NCBI GenBank assembly: GCA_947501315.1
Contig: CANMXH010000002.1
Coordinates: 1 to 33,386 of the forward strand
Reading direction: 5' to 3'
Length of the DNA stretch: 33,386 nt
Source of the DNA: Caulobacteraceae bacterium
GTDB lineage: Bacteria > Pseudomonadota > Alphaproteobacteria > Caulobacterales > Caulobacteraceae
Shown here: positions 7,603-16,327 of the stretch, piece after piece
How the letters are laid out: each line of letters starts with the position of its first letter
Position numbering within the stretch: position 1 is the stretch's first letter
Translations under genes and position numbers: made by a program
Notes under the pieces: model-generated
Seen by the model: the letters and a program-made list of their open reading frames with translations, nothing else
Database searches by the model: none
Told to the model about the DNA's origin: nothing

Positions 7603-10323
7603 ATGAAACTTGGACTTCTGCTCGGTGCCGCGCTCGCGCCGCTCGCCTTTGCCGGCGCTGCCTTCGCCCAGACCGCTCCTGAGCCGTCGGCCCAGCTGGA
7701 CGATGTCGTTGTGATGGGCAATCGCCCGATCGCGGAATCCGAGGCGGCCGCCCTGCGGGTGCAGCGCAACGCCGACTCGCTCGTCACCGTCGTGGCCTCG
7801 GACTCGGTGGGCCGCCTGCCCGACCAGAACGTCGCCCAGGCCGTCGGACGCCTGCCGGGTGCCGCCGTTGCCCGCGACCAGGGCCAGGCCCGCTACATCA
7901 GCCTGCGCGGTGCGCCGGTGAACTGGACGACCCTGTCCATCGGCGGCATCTCGATCGTCAGCCCCGAGGGCCGCGACACCCGTTATGACAGCCTGCCCTC
8001 GGCCATTGCCTCGCAGATCGTGGTCAGCAAGGCCGTGACGCCCGACATGACCGGCGAGACCATCGCCGGCAACGTCAACATCATCACCCGTTCGGCCTTC
8101 GACTATCCGGGCCTGCGCATCTCCGGCAAGGCCGGCGGCGGCTATGTCGAACTGGGCGAGCGTCAGGAATACGAAGGTCAGCTGGTCGCGTCGAACCGCT
8201 TTGACACGGACATGGGCGAGTTCGGCCTGCTGGTCTCGGGCAGCTACTACCAGCGCAACATGATCACGGACAACTATGAGATCGACTGGGAGACCGTCTC
8301 CCAGGACGTCCAGCCGGGTGGTTCGACCCGCCTCTGGGCGCGCGAGACCGAGAACAAGCTGTACCGCCTGACCCGCAAGAACTACTCCCAGTCGGGTCGC
8401 CTCGACTGGCGCCCGTCCGACAACCATCGCCTGTTCGTCGAGTCGATCTTCACGACCTTCACGGACGATGAGGCCCGCGACAACTACATCTTCGACATGG
8501 ACGACCGTCAGTCCGATCCGTCGACACCGCCGCGTTCGGCCCTGACGCCCTGCACCGTGACGCCGGTCACGACCGTGACCAACACCGGCTATGCCGACAC
8601 CTGCATCGGCAACACCTCCCTGGTCGGCACCGTCTACGGCATCGACATCAACCAGCGCGCCACCCTGCGCGCCTACGAACAATCGGTCTTCACCAACACC
8701 CTCGGCGGTGATCATGAGTTCAACGACGGCTGGTCGTTCGACTGGCGGCTGAACTACACCAAGGCGATCGACGACCGCTCGGTGGTGGGCGAGGCGCGCT
8801 ACGACAGCCCGTCGACCCGCAACCTGCGCCCGACCATCTCCTACAATTTCACCGACACGGACGTCGCCCGCGTCCGGCTTTTCAACACGATCTCGACCTC
8901 CGGTCCGACGACCTTTACCGCCGGCGGACTGGTCCGCGACATCGATACCTTTGCCCGCCCCCTGTCCTCGCTGACGTCGTCCAAACTGATCGACGAGACC
9001 GAGGCCTATACCGCCAAGTTCGACCTGCGCCGGAATTTCGACTGGATGGGCAACGACGCCACCTTAACCTTCGGCGGCCAGTACGACCAGCGGACCAAGG
9101 ACGCGGACAATCGGGTCATGACCCTGAATTCGGCCGCCCAGTTCACGGCCGCCGGAATCTCGACGACCTTCGTCCCGGTTTCGCTGGGTGCCGCCTTCAA
9201 CGGCGAAATCCCGCTGGGCTATGACTTCCGCTATTTTGACCAGCAGGCCATGCGCGATCAGGTCGCCCGGGCTGCGGCGCTGAACCCCTATGTCTCCCAG
9301 CCCGCCAACGACTACAACGTCACGGAAGAGGTGGCTGCGGTCTATGCCATGGCGCGCGTCGCTTATGACTGGGGCTCGATCCTGGGCGGCGTACGGGTCG
9401 AGAACATCGTCAACACCGGCCAGGCCATTGTGACCCTCGCCGGCGTGCCGACCGGGATCGAGGTCGAGAATGACATGACGCTGGTCTACCCCAGCCTGCA
9501 CATCAACTACGACCTCGCCGACGACAAGAAGCTGCGCCTCTCGTTCAACAGCGGCGCGGCGCGTGCGGACTATGACCAGCTGCGTCCGAACTTCACCTTC
9601 AACGACTCCAACCAGACCGTCTCGGGCGGCAATCCCGAGGCCCAGCCCGAGCGCGCCTACGGTGTCGACGCCTATTTCGAATGGTATGTGCAGCCCCAGG
9701 GCTATGTGATGTTCGGCGCCTTCTACAAGAAGGTCGAGGACGTCCTGTTCAGCGACACGCGGACCTTCGGATCCAACGTTCTGAACACCCCCGGCGTGGA
9801 TCGCTCGGGCTATCTGCTGAGCACCGAAGTCAACGGCGGCGAGGGCTATATCCGCGGCCTCGAGTTCGCGGTTCAGCAGCAGCTCTCGATCTTCACCGAG
9901 CAACTGGACCTGCCGGAATGGATGGGTGGCTTCGGCCTGACGGCCAACGTCACCCTGAACGACAGCGAGGCCGAGGCCCCGGACGGCAGCAAGGTCGTCC
10001 TGCCGAACACCTCGGACTTGGTCTATAACGTCGGTGCCTACTACGAGCAGTACGGCCTGTCGGCGCGCCTGAACTATCAGCGCCGCAGTGAGTGGCTGGA
10101 CTCCTTCGGTGCCCTGGCCGACGGCGGCAATACGTTCTGGGCCTCGGATGACGAGCTGGACTTCTCGGCCCGTTACGCCTTCAGCGACAACATCGAAGTC
10201 TATTTCGATGCCTCGAACCTGCTGAACAACCCGGGCCGCCGCTATGCGGGGGAATCGGCCTACACGATCGAGTGGGAACAGTTCGGCAGCCGCTACACCG
10301 GCGGTGTCCGATTCGTTTTCTAA
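7603..10323 (+). CDS. TonB-dependent outer-membrane receptor, probable phytate/phosphate-ester related
   Basis: A 906-residue TonB-dependent receptor. A signal peptide (1-22, cut after AFA) precedes a probable TonB box DDVVV at 33-37. A plug domain follows, with RLPDQNVAQAVGRLPG and the IAGNVNI segment, then a long 22-strand-type barrel ending in aromatic GGVRFVF, the usual outer-membrane insertion signal. Cys317 and Cys334 lie in one predicted surface loop and may form a disulfide. The open frame reaches back to 7450, but the signal peptide starts at 7603 (another ATG at 7594 is also possible). Its divergent phytase neighbour suggests import of inositol phosphates or their products, which is inference from context. 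A strong terminator follows. Confidence 0.92.
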   Translation: MKLGLLLGAALAPLAFAGAAFAQTAPEPSAQLDDVVVMGNRPIAESEAAALRVQRNADSLVTVVASDSVGRLPDQNVAQAVGRLPGAAVARDQGQARYISLRGAPVNWTTLSIGGISIVSPEGRDTRYDSLPSAIASQIVVSKAVTPDMTGETIAGNVNIITRSAFDYPGLRISGKAGGGYVELGERQEYEGQLVASNRFDTDMGEFGLLVSGSYYQRNMITDNYEIDWETVSQDVQPGGSTRLWARETENKLYRLTRKNYSQSGRLDWRPSDNHRLFVESIFTTFTDDEARDNYIFDMDDRQSDPSTPPRSALTPCTVTPVTTVTNTGYADTCIGNTSLVGTVYGIDINQRATLRAYEQSVFTNTLGGDHEFNDGWSFDWRLNYTKAIDDRSVVGEARYDSPSTRNLRPTISYNFTDTDVARVRLFNTISTSGPTTFTAGGLVRDIDTFARPLSSLTSSKLIDETEAYTAKFDLRRNFDWMGNDATLTFGGQYDQRTKDADNRVMTLNSAAQFTAAGISTTFVPVSLGAAFNGEIPLGYDFRYFDQQAMRDQVARAAALNPYVSQPANDYNVTEEVAAVYAMARVAYDWGSILGGVRVENIVNTGQAIVTLAGVPTGIEVENDMTLVYPSLHINYDLADDKKLRLSFNSGAARADYDQLRPNFTFNDSNQTVSGGNPEAQPERAYGVDAYFEWYVQPQGYVMFGAFYKKVEDVLFSDTRTFGSNVLNTPGVDRSGYLLSTEVNGGEGYIRGLEFAVQQQLSIFTEQLDLPEWMGGFGLTANVTLNDSEAEAPDGSKVVLPNTSDLVYNVGAYYEQYGLSARLNYQRRSEWLDSFGALADGGNTFWASDDELDFSARYAFSDNIEVYFDASNLLNNPGRRYAGESAYTIEWEQFGSRYTGGVRFVF

Positions 10324-10347
10324 GCCAGGCTGATCGACAGAAGAACG

Positions 10348-10376
10348 GGGCCGGGCAGCGATGTCCGGCCCTTTTT
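10348..10376 (+). terminator. Intrinsic terminator after the TonB-dependent receptor
   Basis: GGGCCGGGCA, loop GCGA, then TGTCCGGCCC form a 10-bp stem with one G-T pair, followed by five T at 10372-10376. It starts 25 bases after the receptor stop. Confidence 0.88.
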
Positions 10377-10409
10377 CTTCGGTGCTGCCCCGATCCGCTA
10401 GGGTGACGC

Positions 10410-10438
10410 TGGACGGGACGTTCAAGCCCGGCTAGGTG
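10410..10438 (+). promoter_or_regulatory. Candidate promoter of the sensor kinase gene
   Basis: TGGACG at 10410-10415 and GCTAGGTG at 10431-10438 fit a Caulobacter-type housekeeping promoter with plausible spacing. It lies between the receptor terminator and the kinase start. The evidence is motif similarity only. Confidence 0.3.
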
Positions 10439-10532
10439 GCCGTCGGGGCGAAAGCGGACCGGCTCGGTTCGCCGTTTGCAAGGTGTCTCCCGGATGGGCG
10501 TTTGTCGCGCCAGAACGGGACAGTCAGGTCAC

Positions 10533-12335
10533 ATGTTTCTCGAAGGCCAGGTCAACTGGATGTGGGTTCTCGGGGCGGTCGCCGCCGTGGGCTGGGTCGT
10601 GGGCCTCGTCGCCCTTTGGTTCGCCGTCCGCAACAGCTCCCGTCACGTCGACACCTCGGACCAGCTCGATCTGGTCCAGCGCGTCGCCGACGACTCGCAG
10701 AAGCGCCTGTTCGAAACTCTGAATGCCATTCCCGTCGCCCTGGTCGAAACCGACCGGCAGGGCAAATTCGTCTTCGCCAACCGTGCCGCCCACCAGCTGC
10801 TGGGCCGCAAGGACGCCGAGCTGATCGGGCTGCGTTTCCATTCGGCGACCTGGGGCATCACCTTCCCCGACGGCCGGCCCGTACCGCCGGACCTTCTGCC
10901 CAGCGCCCGCGCCCTGCGCGGCCAGACCGTGCGCGGCTTCCAGCATCTGCTGGCCAACCCTGCCTCACGCCGCAAAATGCTGGTCTCCGTCACGGCCATG
11001 CCGATCGAGAACGAGCTGGGCCAGATCACCGGCTCGACGGCCGCCATCGTCGAGACCGAAGGCCTGCAGACGCCCGAACGCGCCGCGCCCGAATTCACGG
11101 CGCCTGAGCCCGTCGCGGCCACAGCCGACGACCTGACCCGCCGGGTCTTCGACGCCGCCTCGAGCGCCCTCGTCGTCGTCGGGGCCAATGGCCGGATCCG
11201 CGAGGCCAACCGAACCGCCCTGCTGGTCCTGGGTCGCCCGGACGCCGAAGGCGATTTCGTCGACCTGTTTGTGGACGAGGATGAGCGCGTCGAGGGGCGT
11301 CAGGCCCTGCACGCCGCCCTGGCCGCGCCGGCCGGGGAAGCCGAGCCCTTCACCTCGCGTCGTGGTGACGAGGGCGGCATCCGCTGGTCCATGCTTCCGC
11401 TGGCTGATGCCGAGGGGCGGATCGATGCCCTGCTGCTGGCCGGTGAACGGGCCGAGCCGATCGCGAGCCCCGCCCCGGTGGTCCTTGAGGTCGTGGCCGA
11501 ACCGCCGGCCGTCTCTGACGAAACCCTGGCCCTGCGCGAGGCGGCCGAGGAGGCGCGCCGTCAGGCTGCCGAAGCGCTCGCCGCCGCCGCCGCCGCCCGC
11601 GAGGAGGCGCAGACCGCCCATGCCGCCGCGCGGACGGCTGCAGAGGACGCCCGGGCCGAGCTGGCCGGGGGGCGCCGGATGGAGAGCGTCGGCCGTCTGA
11701 CCGGCGGGCTGGCGCATGACTTCAACGCCCTGCTGGGCGTGATGACCGGTGCCCTCGACATGATGTTGCGCCAGGCCGACGACCCGGCCCGGGTGCGCCG
11801 TATCGGTCAGGCCGCCCTGGCCGCCGGCCAGAAGGGCGAACTGTTGACCCGTCGCCTGACCGCCTTTTCTCAAGGTGACGACGAGCCGGTGCTGCGTGCC
11901 CTCGACGCCGGCGTCCTGTTGCGGGGCATGGAGACCCGGCTGCGGGCCCTCGGGGGGCCGGGCGTTGACCTGATGATCGAGGGCCCGTCGGGGGACGCCC
12001 CGGTCCGGCTGGACCCTGTTGCCTTCGAGGGCGCGGTCCGCAGCCTCACCCAGAACGCCATCGACGCCGTAGCCGGCCGGGGCTCGGTCGCGGTGCGGCT
12101 GGAAACCCTGCTGGAAGGCGGGGTGCGTCTGAGCGTGCGGGACAGCGGTCCGGGCATGGATCGGGAGCTGGCCGCCCGCGCGGTCGAGCCCTTCTTCACG
12201 ACCCGCGAGGGCGCGGCGGGCCTCGGCCTTTCCCAGGCCTATGCCTTCGCCCGCCAGTCGGGCGGTGTCCTGTCGATCGACAGCGCCCCCGGCGACGGGG
12301 CGGAAGTCTCGATCACCCTTCCGCAGGGCGACTGA
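10533..12335 (+). CDS. Membrane-anchored PAS sensor histidine kinase without receiver domain
   Basis: A 600-residue sensor kinase. One N-terminal membrane helix spans about 9-32, followed by a PAS domain (about 58-175, including FVFANRAAHQLLGR), a second PAS-like segment (about 203-305) and an alanine/glutamate-rich coiled coil (about 330-380). The dimerisation/phosphoacceptor helix follows with His395 in GGLAHDFNALLG, then an ATPase domain with the N box at NAIDAV (508-513), DSGPGMD (537-543), FFTT and GLGLS (563-567). It ends there, so a separate response regulator is needed and none is encoded nearby. The frame opens at a TTG at 10476, but the ATG at 10533 has AGG just ahead and gives a tidy membrane N-terminus. 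The signal sensed is unknown. Confidence 0.9.
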   Translation: MFLEGQVNWMWVLGAVAAVGWVVGLVALWFAVRNSSRHVDTSDQLDLVQRVADDSQKRLFETLNAIPVALVETDRQGKFVFANRAAHQLLGRKDAELIGLRFHSATWGITFPDGRPVPPDLLPSARALRGQTVRGFQHLLANPASRRKMLVSVTAMPIENELGQITGSTAAIVETEGLQTPERAAPEFTAPEPVAATADDLTRRVFDAASSALVVVGANGRIREANRTALLVLGRPDAEGDFVDLFVDEDERVEGRQALHAALAAPAGEAEPFTSRRGDEGGIRWSMLPLADAEGRIDALLLAGERAEPIASPAPVVLEVVAEPPAVSDETLALREAAEEARRQAAEALAAAAAAREEAQTAHAAARTAAEDARAELAGGRRMESVGRLTGGLAHDFNALLGVMTGALDMMLRQADDPARVRRIGQAALAAGQKGELLTRRLTAFSQGDDEPVLRALDAGVLLRGMETRLRALGGPGVDLMIEGPSGDAPVRLDPVAFEGAVRSLTQNAIDAVAGRGSVAVRLETLLEGGVRLSVRDSGPGMDRELAARAVEPFFTTREGAAGLGLSQAYAFARQSGGVLSIDSAPGDGAEVSITLPQGD

Positions 12336-12430
12336 GCCGCCCGCGCCGACGCCGGCGCGAGGCGGGGCAGCGGATTTTCTGATCGATGACTGCGGATCGG
12401 CCGCGAACCCGCCTATATGGGGTCGGACGG

Positions 12431-12458
12431 TTGACCCTCGCGGGTAGGCCGCTAGGTT
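12431..12458 (+). promoter_or_regulatory. Candidate housekeeping promoter of lpdA
   Basis: TTGACC at 12431-12436 and GCTAGGTT at 12451-12458 are 14 bases apart, close to the Caulobacter sigma-73 consensus TTGAC..N10-14..GCTANAWC. The predicted leader before the ATG at 12501 would be about 36 bases. The kinase gene ends about 95 bases upstream, so lpdA probably has its own promoter. Confidence 0.5.
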
Positions 12459-12500
12459 CCGCCCGCCCTCCCGCGTCCACGACTTGTCTTGAGAGATTCC

Positions 12501-13916
<1,416 letters not shown>

Positions 13917-13942
13917 AAGCAGGCGGCAGCCGTCACCGGGAC

Positions 13943-14887
13943 TCACCCGCGCGGATGGGCTGCGGCATAGGCGGTCAACAGGTGTTGGGCGTCGACCGCG
14001 GTGTATTTCTGGGTCGTCGACAGGCTGGCGTGGCCCAGCAGTTCCTGAATGGAGCGCAGGTCCGCCCCGGCCCCCAGCAGGTGGGTGGCAAAGCTGTGGC
14101 GCAGGGCGTGGGGGGTGGCCGAGGCCGGCAGACCCAGCCGCCCGCGCAACTGCTGGACCATGGCCTGGACGTGGCGTGGCGTCAGCGGCCCCCCGCGCCG
14201 GGCGCGGAACAGGGCGTCGGTGGATGTGAGCGGGAAGGGCAGCAGCGCCAGATAGGCGTCCACCGCCTCGCGCACGGCCGGCAGGACCGGGGCCAGCCGC
14301 GTCTTGCCGCCCTTGCCGGTGATGCGCAGGGCTTCGGGCAGGGGGGCGTCGGCGCGGGTCAGCGACAGGCCCTCCGAAATGCGCAGTCCGCAGCCGTAGA
14401 GCAGGGTCAGGACCGCGCGGTCGCGGGCGGCCTCCCAGACCTCGGCGTCCGGGTCGGCCCCGGTTTCGTTCAACAGGCCGCGCGCCTGATCCTCGCTGAC
14501 GGGGCGGGGCAGGGACGGCTTGATCCGGGGGCCACGCACAAGGGCGAGCTGAGGCGCGGGCGTGGCGCAGCGCCGGTCGAGAAAGCCGTGAAAGGCGCGA
14601 ATCGCCGAGAGGGTCTGGCTGAGCGACCGGGCCGCCAGTGGCTGATCGCCCCGGTCCTGTGAGCCCTGGCGACGCTCGGCCAGATGGGCGCGGACCTCGG
14701 CGGCGGTGACCGTCCCGAGGTCGGTCAGCCGCTGCGGCTCGCCGCGATGCCGCTGCAGAAAGGCGAGATAGCCCCGGCCGATGCGGCCATAGGCCTCCAG
14801 GGTGTTCGGAGCCAGGCGGCGTTCGTGGGCCAGGTGTTCCAGCCAGGCCGCCAGGGCCTCATCCGCGGTCAGCTGAGAAGCGGCCAT
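13943..14887 (-). CDS. xerC: Tyrosine recombinase XerC
   Basis: A 314-residue site-specific recombinase that, with XerD, resolves chromosome dimers at dif near division. The N-terminal core-binding domain (about 1-115) precedes the catalytic domain with the full set Arg169 (CGLRISE), Lys192 (GKGGK), His260 and Arg263 (HALRHSFATHLL), His286 (LGHAS) and nucleophile Tyr295 (TTQKYT). The gene overlaps the end of the DUF484 gene by 19 bases, the usual neighbour of xerC in proteobacteria, which supports XerC over XerD or a phage integrase. No dif site is visible in the window. Confidence 0.93.
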   Translation of the reverse strand: MAASQLTADEALAAWLEHLAHERRLAPNTLEAYGRIGRGYLAFLQRHRGEPQRLTDLGTVTAAEVRAHLAERRQGSQDRGDQPLAARSLSQTLSAIRAFHGFLDRRCATPAPQLALVRGPRIKPSLPRPVSEDQARGLLNETGADPDAEVWEAARDRAVLTLLYGCGLRISEGLSLTRADAPLPEALRITGKGGKTRLAPVLPAVREAVDAYLALLPFPLTSTDALFRARRGGPLTPRHVQAMVQQLRGRLGLPASATPHALRHSFATHLLGAGADLRSIQELLGHASLSTTQKYTAVDAQHLLTAYAAAHPRG

Positions 14888-15588
14888 CGCTCCGCCGTTC
14901 GTTCTACCACCCGGGCGATGAAGGCCACCAGTTCGCAGCCCATTGTGGGGGTGAAACCGTCTTCCTCGGGTGAGCCGAAGGCGCAGACGGCGGGGCGAGC
15001 GGCGCTTTCTCCGCCCGGAAACTGTGGTGCCATCCGGATCAGGGCCACGGACTTCACCTCGGCCTCGTTCGCACCGAACAGGTTCAGCCCGTCGAAATTC
15101 GGCCCCAGCCAGGTCAGGCCGTGCTCGCCCAGAAGACCGTCGACACCGCCGGCCTCGAGTCCGCGCCAGCCGAACGGCACGCCGCCGGGTTTCTCAAGGG
15201 CGATCGCGGCGCCGGCCAGGCCGAACCGTCCCTGCGCCACAGCATCGAGCCGCCGGGCGAGGTCGGACGGATTGCGCGCCTCCATCAGGTCGAGGGCCGC
15301 GACATGGGTCTGGGTCTGGGCGGCGAAATTGGCCCGGGCGATCGATTCGATCCGCTTGCGGGCGTCCGCCTCGCGCTCGGCGGCCTCTTCCAGCTTCGTC
15401 AGGGCGGCGCGGCCGAACTCCACGACATTGCGGCCGTGGGGCTTGAGCCCGATTTCCTCCAGCAGGGAGCGGTCATCCAGCAGGGTCTGCGAATTGGCCT
15501 GCAGCCAGGCGCGGATTTCCGGCCAGTGAGGCTCCTTGGGGGCCTCGGCCGCCGGCTGGCTCGCGGAGGGATCAGGCTTGCCGCTCAA
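14869..15588 (-). CDS. DUF484 family protein
   Basis: A 239-residue DUF484 protein, a GAF-like cytoplasmic family with no settled function that is often encoded directly before xerC. The first 20 residues are low-complexity, followed by the conserved opening around WLQANSQTLLDD, then a helical segment and a GAF-like C-terminal half. The start is an uncommon TTG at 15588, supported by a strong AGGAGAGG ribosome-binding site 5 bases upstream. The end overlaps the xerC start by 19 bases, so the two are probably translated together. fsa lies 55 bases upstream on the same strand and may share the transcript. Confidence 0.85.
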   Translation of the reverse strand: MSGKPDPSASQPAAEAPKEPHWPEIRAWLQANSQTLLDDRSLLEEIGLKPHGRNVVEFGRAALTKLEEAAEREADARKRIESIARANFAAQTQTHVAALDLMEARNPSDLARRLDAVAQGRFGLAGAAIALEKPGGVPFGWRGLEAGGVDGLLGEHGLTWLGPNFDGLNLFGANEAEVKSVALIRMAPQFPGGESAARPAVCAFGSPEEDGFTPTMGCELVAFIARVVERTAERWPLLS

Positions 15589-15590
15589 AA

Positions 15591-15600
15591 ACCTCTCCTC
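15591..15600 (-). promoter_or_regulatory. Strong ribosome-binding site that fixes the TTG start of the DUF484 gene
   Basis: Read on the minus strand, GAGGAGAGGT is followed a few bases later by TTG at 15588. No ATG or GTG is as well placed, so this site decides the start. It is one of the best Shine-Dalgarno sequences in the window. Confidence 0.75.
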
Positions 15601-15643
15601 GAGGGGACGCTACAGGATCGCGGTCCCCGGGTTTTGTCGATCC

Positions 15644-16297
15644 TTACAGGATCGACTGGCCGGTCTTGCCCCAGTCCGCGAGGAAGGCATCAAGCCCCTT
15701 GTCGGTTAACGGGTGCTTGACCAGGGCCTTGAAAACATCGGCCGGCAGGGTCGCGGCGTCGGCACCGGCCACGGCGGCGGCGCTGACATGGCCCGGATTG
15801 CGCAGGGAGGCGGCCAGAATCTGCGTCTCGAAGCCGTGCACATCATAGAGTACCCGGATCTCCTCCAGCAGGCCGATTCCGTCGGCACCGTGGTCTTCCA
15901 GCCGGCCGACGAAGGGCGAGATGAAGGTGGCCCCCGCCTTGGCGGCCAGCATGGCCTGGGCGGCCGAGAAGCAGAGGGTGACATTGGTCCGGATGCCCCT
16001 GTCCGCAAAGGCGCGGACCGCGCGCAGTCCATCCCATGTCAGGGGCAGCTTCACGACCACGTTCGGGGCAATGGCGGCGAGCTTGTCGCCTTCCTTCACC
16101 ATGGTCTCGAAATCGGTCGCCACGGCCTCGGCCGAGATCGGCCCCTCGACCAGGGCGCAGATTTCGGCGATGACCTCAGCGATGTTGCGACCGGATTTGG
16201 CGATCAGCGAGGGATTGGTGGTGACGCCGTCCACCATGCCGGTGGGGACCATGTCCCGGATGACGGTGACGTCGGCTGTGTCGAGAAAGAGTTTCAT
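15644..16297 (-). CDS. fsa: Fructose-6-phosphate aldolase / transaldolase-like protein (FSA/TalC type)
   Basis: A 217-residue small transaldolase-family enzyme. The usual opening MKLFLDTADV is followed by GVTTNPSLIAKSG (24-36) and the Schiff-base lysine Lys83 in NVVVKLPLTWDG. TNVTLCFSAAQA, ISPFVGR and QILAASLRN complete the TIM-barrel landmarks. Short members are annotated either as fructose-6-phosphate aldolases or as transaldolases. Sequence by eye does not separate the two, so the activity could be either, acting in the pentose-phosphate network. A GTG three codons upstream is possible. The start lies only 30 bases from the divergent priA start. Confidence 0.9.
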   Translation of the reverse strand: MKLFLDTADVTVIRDMVPTGMVDGVTTNPSLIAKSGRNIAEVIAEICALVEGPISAEAVATDFETMVKEGDKLAAIAPNVVVKLPLTWDGLRAVRAFADRGIRTNVTLCFSAAQAMLAAKAGATFISPFVGRLEDHGADGIGLLEEIRVLYDVHGFETQILAASLRNPGHVSAAAVAGADAATLPADVFKALVKHPLTDKGLDAFLADWGKTGQSIL

Positions 16298-16304
16298 GTC
16301 GGTC

Positions 16305-16312
16305 ACTCTAGC
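16305..16312 (-). promoter_or_regulatory. Candidate -10 element close to the fsa start
   Basis: On the minus strand GCTAGAGT resembles the Caulobacter -10 box and ends only 7 bases before the fsa ATG, so a transcript from it would be leaderless or nearly so. The matching -35 (TTTCAC) is poor. Confidence 0.25.
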
Positions 16313-16327
16313 GGAGCGCGAAGGGCG

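Noticed and set aside
15637..15655. Hairpin TCGATCCT-TAC-AGGATCGA over the fsa stop as a terminator
   Set aside because: The 8-bp stem is real, but no T run follows on the minus strand, and the DUF484 gene begins only 55 bases on, so read-through is more likely.
15713..16327. A 205-codon N-terminal extension of PriA in the same frame
   Set aside because: The extension is antisense to fsa, and the family's normal N-terminus begins at the GTG at 16328.
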